Assembly: GCF_041260155.1 (NCBI RefSeq)
Contig: NC_091933.1
Location: 22,846,599 to 22,910,598, forward strand
Direction of reading: 5' to 3'
DNA length: 64,000 nt
Source: Ptychodera flava
Lineage: Eukaryota; Hemichordata; Enteropneusta; Ptychoderidae
Every line of letters begins with the position of its first letter. Position 1 is the stretch's first letter. The notes under the pieces are model-generated. The model was not told the DNA's origin and did not search any database. It saw only the letters and a list, made by a program, of their open reading frames with translations. Of the stretch, positions 56,283 to 64,000 are shown in pieces. A program made the position numbers and the translations under genes.

Positions 56283-56449
56283 GTATTGACACTAGAAAAT
56301 ACCTGTGATTGCTTTTAAATTGTTTTTATAATACAAACACTTGGTATTGGAGAATTGAGTCTTCATCTATGCGATGTTATCGCTTTCTATTGAGTCCATA
56401 CTTTTGCCCCTATGTTGCGGTTGATGTGTGAGTACCACTTACATGTACG

Positions 56450-56760
56450 TTAGCCATATCATATGTAATACTGTAACATTGAGTTGAAAAAAAAACTTAG
56501 CCATTATACACTATTTAACATTGTGTGTAATAATCAGCCATGTCAACGTGCACATGTGATAGATACAGGATAGCCATTTTATCTTGTTTACATTACACAA
56601 CTTATATCCATGTTATATATTCTGTTTTTCTTAGTGTAAAAAACTTAGCCATATATTGGGTATTTCAATAGCAATGAGCCATGTCAACGTGTGAGGTCAA
56701 TTCAGGAAACAATTAGCCATATCATCTGATTTACATATAAAAAGTTGGCCATGTTATATA
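56450..56760 (+). repeat. Degenerate array of AGCCAT motifs
   Basis: Eight (T)AGCCAT or GGCCAT words occur at irregular 25-80-base spacing. Two of them extend to GCCATGTCAACGTG, and several are followed by AT-rich spacer ending in ACTTAGCCAT-like words. It is an old minisatellite or a cluster of short binding motifs, in or near the right HAL 3' UTR. Confidence 0.55.
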
Positions 56761-57606
56761 TTGTATTTTACTCAGTCTACAAAACTCTGCAATTGATTGT
56801 GAGTTTTGATATAGTCGGAAATTTAGTCACTTCATCTTTTCAGTAAATACAGTGTTATGATTGGTTATAACAAGACTGTTATTTGGTCAACTGGTGTACT
56901 TGAAGCTCAACGGATAGTATTCATACGAAAGCATGTCCAGTCTCTAGTTTTCTGTGATTCATATATCAGCATGTATGTGAAAAGTAACGTTCTGACATTA
57001 TCGGATAATTTACATGACCATCGTTTGATCAGCATCTTTTGTATACGATTTCTATCCGTGTGTTTCATCAAAGACAGTAGAAGCGAGATCTTCAACTATC
57101 ATACATGTTGACAGATTGTGTTCAAAAACTGATATATAGGTATAGAATCTGAACAGAATTTTTGGAAAGTGTGGTGTATAGTTACAACCCACCCCTTCCA
57201 AACAAACAAAAACCGGACCGGTATTATTTTGTGTTATATCTGCTATCCCCAACATTAAATGAAGTCAAAATCAAGGTAATGGATGACCAGCAAAAGAAAC
57301 AATTACGTAATTATGATGTCATTCCATCAGCGTTTCAAATGCTGTTGGATTTCAGAATATTTTGATTGCAATTGACATGAGTAAAATCGTTCGTGAACTT
57401 AACAGAAGGTAGCAAAGGAGACAAACGTGAAGTTAAATCATGACATTAAACTTGACAGCTTCCTTGAAAGATAATGCTTCTGGAAGGAACTAGAAATTTT
57501 ATCGAATGCAATTCAAGAGGATGAAGATATAGTAACCACTATAAACCAGAAATATATCACTACAAGAGTGTTGATTGTCTAATGACTCTCATTTGTTGCG
57601 TAGCGT

Positions 57607-60600
57607 TTAGGAGGACATCTGACGCTCGTAGTTGTCGATGAATGGCTTCACGGCAGCCCACACCTGAAAGAAAACACATGTCATGTCAATTATTGATTTA
57701 TTTAAGTTCAGCAAATCCATTCACCCATATCCCTTAAGAACCTCACATACTTGCTATATATTCAGTTTATAAACTGAATCACAATAAATGAGATCTCGAA
57801 CGGAGCTGTTTCGACCGTGACATCTTACTGTTGACTGGGGAAGATCAACTACATACACTCAGTGCGAAACTTATACATGTGATATGTTATGTGTGAAACG
57901 CTATCCGTGAAATACTTGTAATTGAGTATTTTAATTTCACATTCCGGTGGTATAGGTGAGTAAATGTTTTCCTTGAGAGTTTACATGTGGTGTCGTAACA
58001 GCACTGAAGCAGCTCTCACAGAGACTGCTCTAAAATGAATGGGTTCCCTATAGCTTGAGTTGGGCTGCTTTAACTTGATACGGCTTTCAAACATCGAAAG
58101 CTCTACCATGTGGCCTGCCCTTATGATTTAACACTCACTTTCACTTTCATTTTTACTATAACTGTTCAATTATATTTCTGTCTGTTTTCTTCTTCTGTAG
58201 GTTGATTTATGTAATTGATAAAATCTTAGAAGACTTTCAACATTCTAATGTCTTTCTGTGTTTTCTAATACTACACCAATTATATTCAAGCCACTCGCAT
58301 CAGACTAGCTTTGTGGGGAGGGTGATCATACTAGTGCTTGGAACATTGCACTACCCTGATCAATTGTATAGGGCTAACGTAACATTCTCGGGTTTTAACA
58401 CTATTAAATGTAAGTGAATCCATGCTCCATGTTACCTTTTCTTCGCGGAGCAGTTCGGTGACTGCTTCAATATCCGGAGCCATAAAGCGATCTTTATCCC
58501 ATGGTCTGAAGAAAAAATAAGAGTAAACTGTTAAAAAATACTTCAGGATAACCATGTGATGCACGCTAACAGAAGTGAGAGGGTCACAAACGCTTTGAAA
58601 AATGTTAAATGCGTATGGACTGCAGGTGAACTTAAAGATAAAAACAAAATATCTTGTTCTGAACCAAAACTAATTGTCGAAAATGCCAGGCGTTCATTTT
58701 GTCAACAAAGCGTACATGTCACATCTGTGCTATATTAGCTGGTGTTGTTTGAATGATGAATTCTTGTCCGGACTAAAATATATTTGTCAACAACAACAGT
58801 CAATATTGGACACATTGTGTCATGTTAAGAAGGTCAATGCTCTGCATTTGCCCATGTTTCTGGGTTTAACATAGTTTTGCGACAGTTCTTAACGTCAGCT
58901 CCCCGGGATTATTGCAACATTGAGTCGATTCGTGACTCAGATATGGCAGTCTCTATCAGAAACATATGCTTACATGTATTTCACAACGGATCTGTCATTA
59001 AATAATCAACAGAACCAATAAACAGTATTGCGACACATTCTAAAGTGTTGACAGCTTAGAATAGTTCCATATATTACCTGGCTACAGAGCGGACCAGCTC
59101 GTACACTTTTTCTAGCGGCTCCGTGGCTTTCAGTGGATTCCGAAATTCTTTCCCTTGGCAGGCTGCCAACAGTTCGATGGCCAGGACTGTAACAAATCAA
59201 ATTTGCAAGTATATTTTACAAACATACTCTTTCAAGAAGTAAACTTTTAAAAAGTAACAAGTGGTGCATGGAAGGAGTGTTTGTGTTTGATTCACATTCA
59301 CAATGAGTTCAGAGGGGAGAGTGTACGGGGGTCATAGTTTTAACTGATTACAAAGCACCACAAAGATTTATGTTATCCTGTAATACACAAGTAAAGATAA
59401 CCAAACGTTGTCCGTCACCCACATATTTCACAGGAATTTCATCTTCCCAAGGAGGTCGGAGTTGGAAGCAAACTTACCTTGTTCGACATGTTCAACCACT
59501 GTCAACGCCTTTCTTGCTGCAAATCCACCCATGGACACGTGGTCTTCAGTGCCAGCACTGGTCGACAGCGAATCCACGGACGATGGATGTGTCAGGACTT
59601 TGTTCTCAGAAACTGGGGACAAATCATACCACGAGTTGTTCACAAGTAAAAGGGGCTACAAAAGGTGCGTGTCAGGGTCAACCTGGGGTCAACTGAAGCA
59701 GATGTCGTTAATCACAGTTATTGACAGCGATGTTTCAGGCAACATCAGCAGAAATAGTTGGCTATCGCACCGTAAAACTATCGCACTGTGCACCCTGCAC
59801 AGTAAAACAGAAAACATAACTACATCGTCATTAAGGTAGTATTCGTCTCGAAATCGAAAGTCTTTAACTTTTGCTCAAACTTGCCAAAGGGAAACTTTCA
59901 ACCAATCTCTTTCAAAATCAAGAATAACCTTAAATTTACTGATATTTAAATTTCATAATGGCCGCCATCCCTGTGTCAACTCTATGGAGAAAAACTAAAT
60001 ATTCGATTTTCACAAAAACTGACCAATAAAAAGCTTTAGTTACTCCATGAGCTTGAAAATGAGCCCCAACAAGTGGTATACTAAAGTAGCATTATAAAAG
60101 TTTGAGTGTCAGATTATATCTGTCCCCGAGGCGCATTCTACCTTATAATGAGTTTCCCGATGTAATGTTGGAATTTTACCGTGAATCATCTCGTGAAAAA
60201 CTAAGACGCTCTGGAAAGAAGCGTCATAAAAAGTTCACTTACCTAGACCTGCAGCAGTGCAATGCGCAATCATAAAACCAGAGTTTAAGCCTCCCTCGGC
60301 GACCAAAAATGCTGGCAGACCTTCACTGTATGCTGTAGTAAGATGTGTAAAACAAAGAAAATAGGTTCCATTTCAATGTTGTTATAGAATAGTGTTTAAA
60401 TTTAGGAATCACAATACCATACCCTGTGACATATTCAGTGAATGTAGTTAATCCGAGTTAATCATGAGCAAAATAATCTCAATGAGTCAAATTGAGATAT
60501 GTATGGAAACCTTTCTATGAGTTTTAGTATCTTTGACCATTGAGTTTCTTTGAAATATAAGTCAACACCCTACAAAAGCATGGAAACATTTAACACACCC

Positions 60601-61159
60601 ATACACACCTGGATTTATAAGCCTTTCAATTCTTCTCTCACTGATGTTGGCTAGTTCGTGGACACCAATAGCTAAGTAGTCGAGAGCCTGTATTGGTGGC
60701 AAGAGCAAAGCCGTTACGTTGCATAGAAACTCTGAACCAGTCAAAGCACTCCTAGGTTCTACAAGTTGGGGAAAGCCAGCGATTTGAATTTCGAAAGTTT
60801 CGTCAAAAGAGCTTTCTGACCTAATTTTGATGATATTGCATAATAAAAAAGGCTGCACTGTAAAAATGTATTACAATATTACCAAGATCGATGTTAACAT
60901 TGGTTATAAAGCTTTCGCATAAACATACCTTAGCTGGGTACTCTCCATGGAAGTTTCCACCAGACAAGATCAAATGCCTATCTGGGAAAATCATCTGATT
61001 ACACATAGTTAAAGACCCAAACGATTATCAGATTTTATAATTATTATTGTTACATGCCTGCATGAATACATGCAAAGATACATCTTTTTTGACATACATA
61101 CATACATACATACATACATACATACATACATACATACATACATACATACATACATACAT

Positions 61160-61202
<43 letters not shown>

Positions 61203-62181
61203 TACATACATACATACAGACATACATACATACATACATACATACATACATACATACATACATACATACATACATACATACATACATACATACATACATA
61301 CATACATACATACATACATACATACATACATACATACATACATACATACATTCATACATACATACACTTGTTTATGTGAAGAAAACTACTGAAGGGATAC
61401 AGGGTTGTCTGTAGCACTGTTCGTTTCGGTCGTTAAAAGTCCGCGGACAAAATCGATGGTGTCATGCACAACTCCATGCACCTATGAGCAAAAGGAATAG
61501 TATGCGAATAAATGTAAAACGTTCAACCGTACCGTACAGCAAACGTGGAATTTGATTTTTAAGACTGTCAGCCGTTAAAGTACACACAAGTGTAACATAG
61601 ACTGAAAAAATTAATTTGTTTTCATTTCTGAGGGAGTTTATTAGGAGGTCCTTATATAGGTTTATCGATTTTCCGTCATCTGCATTGCATCGGGCGACAT
61701 AGATCGGTCATTGCTGATAGAAAGTCGGGCCGATGTTGTCCTCTTATAATGGAAGTTCATGTGTTAATCTTGTCGTCACTTTCTTTGATGTATGCTTTTT
61801 ATAATTTCAGATATCATGACAGTATTATTTTTGCCACTTCTGAAAACGTAAATATTTATTTTGCAAATTAATGGCGGGACGGTGAAGTTGTCAGGGCAGC
61901 CCTACGTAGGTAAGGTTTCACTTTGTAAGAAAAAGTATAAGGCTAGAAGTGAGAAGTTCCTTGTCGGTCATGTAAAATGAATTAACACCCCCTTAGTGTT
62001 TGTCACTATTTTAAGGTGGTATGGTCGTTTACCTGTGGGCAGCATCTCAGTGTATAGGCATCCTGTACATGCTCTTTATGGCTCTTTGTAATCTCTGATG
62101 GATGAACTTCTGAATGGAGCAAAGCACGGAATCTGGATGCAACGGCTTGTTGTCCATTGTGTGGTCTTAGTTTGTGAATAT
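57607..62181 (-). CDS. HAL: Histidine ammonia-lyase, C-terminal half
   Basis: Converts histidine to urocanate and ammonia. Nine exons, all GT-AG and phase-consistent: 62181-62033, 61481-61401, 60994-60929, 60687-60609, 60332-60243, 59612-59478, 59186-59078, 58505-58436, 57663-57607. They encode about 278 residues. Landmarks in order: EVHPSEI and [20 protein letters not shown], then [92 protein letters not shown], and [16 protein letters not shown]. The [14 protein letters not shown] and EDHVSM blocks belong to the HAL active site. Wording matches animal HAL closely, with a short tail ending [14 protein letters not shown]. The exons for the MIO loop and N-terminus lie beyond the right edge. 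No stop or frameshift is seen, so this half is intact. Confidence 0.95.
59832..60145 (+). mobile_element. MITE family reference copy with both terminal repeats
   Basis: This 314-bp copy has 19-base terminal inverted repeats: 59832-59850 reads TAAGGTAGTATTCGTCTCG and 60127-60145 is the near-complement CGAGGCGCATTCTACCTTA. The flanks are compatible with a TA target duplication, suggesting a Tc1/mariner-type MITE, but other classes are possible. The core ATGGCCGCCATCCCTGTG with an intact YY1-like motif (59961-59968) is present. It lies in a right-HAL intron. Confidence 0.85.
61092..61366 (+). repeat. (ACAT)n-(GACA)n-(ACAT)n compound microsatellite
   Basis: ACAT runs to 61160, GACA from 61161 to 61200, then ACAT with one GACA interruption to 61366. 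It occupies about two thirds of the 406-base HAL intron between exons 61481-61401 and 60994-60929, and starts 34 bases after the donor in transcript sense. Confidence 0.97.
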
Positions 62182-64000
62182 CTGTTGTGGAGTGAGGGAA
62201 ACATCACTTGACAGAAACAATGTATACTAAACAAAATTGTTTAAAATTATATTTAGACACACTCGAATCGACAATAAGATTTTACAACCTTCTGCGGGAT
62301 CTCAAGAGAATTGGAAATGGAATGGCAAAGTCATTCAAATCTTCTTCTCTTTTTTTTTTTTGGGAGGGGGGGGGTACGGCGCGCCAAATGTTTCAAAAAT
62401 ATTTATCGATTCAGTGCAAAAATAAACTGTCTTTCTCAATTGAAATAAAAATTCGGTCTCATTAGGAAGGAAATAAGTAAGAAAAGTATAATTAAAAAAC
62501 AAAAGACAGAAATGTCATTTAATACTTCATTTTAACTTGAGAAAAAATCTTTTAAGCGTAATTAGGAAATAAACAATTTTCAACGATTTGTAAAAGTCAT
62601 ACATCCATACTTATCGACATACATACAAGTATAATGGTTCGCGTAAAATGTGCAATTAGTGCTGATTTTACAAAAAAAGAGAAAAATATGTTATACAGTG
62701 GTATGTCCACAAAATTCACAAGAAAATCACTAAAAATCACTACTACCACTCGGAAAAAATAGTACAAAAACTAAAAACGTGAACCACATACAGAAAATAA
62801 TTATAAAAGAATCAGACAAAAAAGCCATGCATACATAAAATTATTTATGTACTTAAGAAAATTAAAAAGCACTACGTCTCATAATAAACGTATTATAGAT
62901 AATCAAAAATATAATATGAATCACCAGCCGCTTTGACAGTAAAGAGAGAAAATCGGTGAAAAAATTCGGCAGTGATGGCTCTAAACAAAAGTGGATCTCA
63001 TCTACAATAAAATAAAATAAAATAAACGAAAAAAATAAAAAAATGCCATGAACAGAGATACAAAAAAACGCGTGAGCCTGTGGAAAGAAAAAAACAAAGG
63101 ACTCGCCACAGCAAAAAAAAAAAAAAGAAAAAAAAAAGAAAAAAAAACGAGCACTCGCCACAGAAAAAAAACAACAAGCCCGAAATTAAAATTATTTTAT
63201 TCAAAAAACTCATGGTTCACGTTTCCTTCCTGAATCCCTAACAGCGGGGAATCCGATCACCACATACTCCAATGTTTGACGAAATATTAATTGAGCATTT
63301 CAGTGATAACGTGACATCTTGAAACCTAGCTCTGTTTGGCTGGGCCCTGCTCTACTTGAAACCATACTTGATGAAATGAAGTGGGCAATATCACCTTAAG
63401 AACGTCCAAGTTAACAGTGAATAGTTCCAGAGAGTCAAGTTAACTGAGCCAATTTCAGGCAGTCCACAGTTCAGATCACGAGCGAACCCATGACCCTTCA
63501 TAGCAACATTGCGAACGCGGTATGGCAGGGAGCTCAATGCAGGCCTTCCACCGAGCCGCACTGTCATCGCCTTTTGGCCTACATGATTTCTACACAGTTT
63601 TATACGTGTGGTTCGATACATCGGGTTCAAATACCATGATAATAAACCACCTCGTTGTTTGCCAATTCCTCGTCTATCCTCAAAGATCACCCAAATCATG
63701 ATAAAATGAATAGTTTTGAAGAAATCTGCCGCGTGTTGAGAGAACGTCCATCGTTTTCCGTGTTCGACAAGACGAGCGACGCAACTGTAAAAGCCTTACG
63801 ACTATGAGTATGGCGAGAGTGTCCGGCCTTCGCAACGCCAGACACTCTCACTATACTCGCAGGGCTAGACCGGCACATACACGACATGTCGATCCCCATT
63901 GCAGAAATCTTTATATCCACACAGTCCAATATTATGGAGCTACGATATTTGTGCAGTAGTCTATACATAGCTCTGGGTGACAGGGCAGGGATGTGAGTTA
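62182..64000. other. HAL intron, AT-rich
   Basis: No further HAL exon was found. A T-run followed by a G-run lies at about 62350-62372. From 62460 to 63190 the sequence is strongly A-rich on the plus strand, including AAAAT repeats near 63005-63030 and A runs near 63110-63150. A minus open frame at 63699-63391 of about 100 codons has no recognisable domain. A 22-bp-arm hairpin is at 63806-63858. Confidence 0.45.
63806..63858. repeat. Hairpin with 22-bp arms and 9-base loop
   Basis: 63806-63827 (GAGTATGGCGAGAGTGTCCGGC in sense) and 63837-63858 pair with about three mismatches around the loop CTTCGCAAC. The size fits a small-RNA precursor stem, but the flanks do not extend the pairing, so this could equally be the core of a foldback element. 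Confidence 0.6.

Larger units (their letters stand above)
48950..57606. other. Intergenic region between the M17 peptidase and right HAL
   Basis: No gene could be supported. It should contain the promoter or an initiator exon of the M17 gene and the 3' UTR of right HAL. Strong donor-like sites in minus sense at about 49074-49079 and 49222-49227 could belong to untranslated first exons of the M17 gene. Repeats listed separately: a 29-bp triple repeat (51.3 kb), MITE fragments (52.8 and 54.2 kb), a 73-bp duplication (54.5 kb), and an AGCCAT array (56.4-56.8 kb). At 55361-55610 there is low-complexity GCC/GCT and GAC-rich sequence without a start codon. Confidence 0.4.

Noticed and set aside
59408..59839. 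Plus-strand open frame of 143 codons.
   Set aside because: Antisense shadow of HAL exon 59612-59478 plus intron and MITE sequence.
63391..63699. Minus-strand open frame of 102 codons upstream of the right HAL exons.
   Set aside because: Does not match any part of HAL or any family I know, and has no fitting acceptor or donor phase.

Overview
This window is animal nuclear DNA. Coding sequence is broken into short exons with GT-AG introns and conserved phases. It contains dispersed inverted-repeat elements, a LINE fragment and many microsatellites, and it has no operons. The proteins read by joining exons look metazoan. A marine invertebrate is my best guess, from the intron density, CR1/L2-like LINE tail and repeat style, but the species cannot be fixed from sequence alone.

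Four gene models were rebuilt by hand, all on the minus strand, so transcription runs right to left. From right to left: (1) 62181-57607, the C-terminal half of a histidine ammonia-lyase (HAL), nine exons, with its 5' half beyond the right edge; (2) 48949-39892, an M17 leucyl-aminopeptidase-like protein, 14 exons and about 512 residues, with one in-frame TAA in its first recognisable exon; (3) 34818-27347, cytosolic-type histidyl-tRNA synthetase, 14 exons and about 460 residues, apparently without a WHEP domain; (4) 9493-4533, the 5' end of a second HAL gene, whose remaining exons lie off the left edge. Two histidine-degrading genes therefore flank a histidine-charging enzyme and a peptidase that can release amino acids. 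Whether this neighbourhood is functional or accidental is open.

Between the genes: 1-4.5 kb holds a 627-bp hAT-type MITE with a perfect 8-bp target duplication and a degenerate tandem array. A 5'-truncated LINE lies at 5.28-5.87 kb. The region 9.5-27.3 kb is intergenic with no supported gene; it contains a near-perfect 100-bp-arm palindrome, tandem repeats and microsatellites. The regions 34.8-39.9 kb and 49-57.6 kb are also intergenic, with minisatellites. A second MITE family (about 310-350 bp, ends resembling TAAGGTAGTATGCGCCTCG) recurs at least ten times, in introns and between genes. Several intact copies carry a YY1-like ATGGCGGC core.

No tRNA, rRNA, CRISPR or viral gene was recognised.
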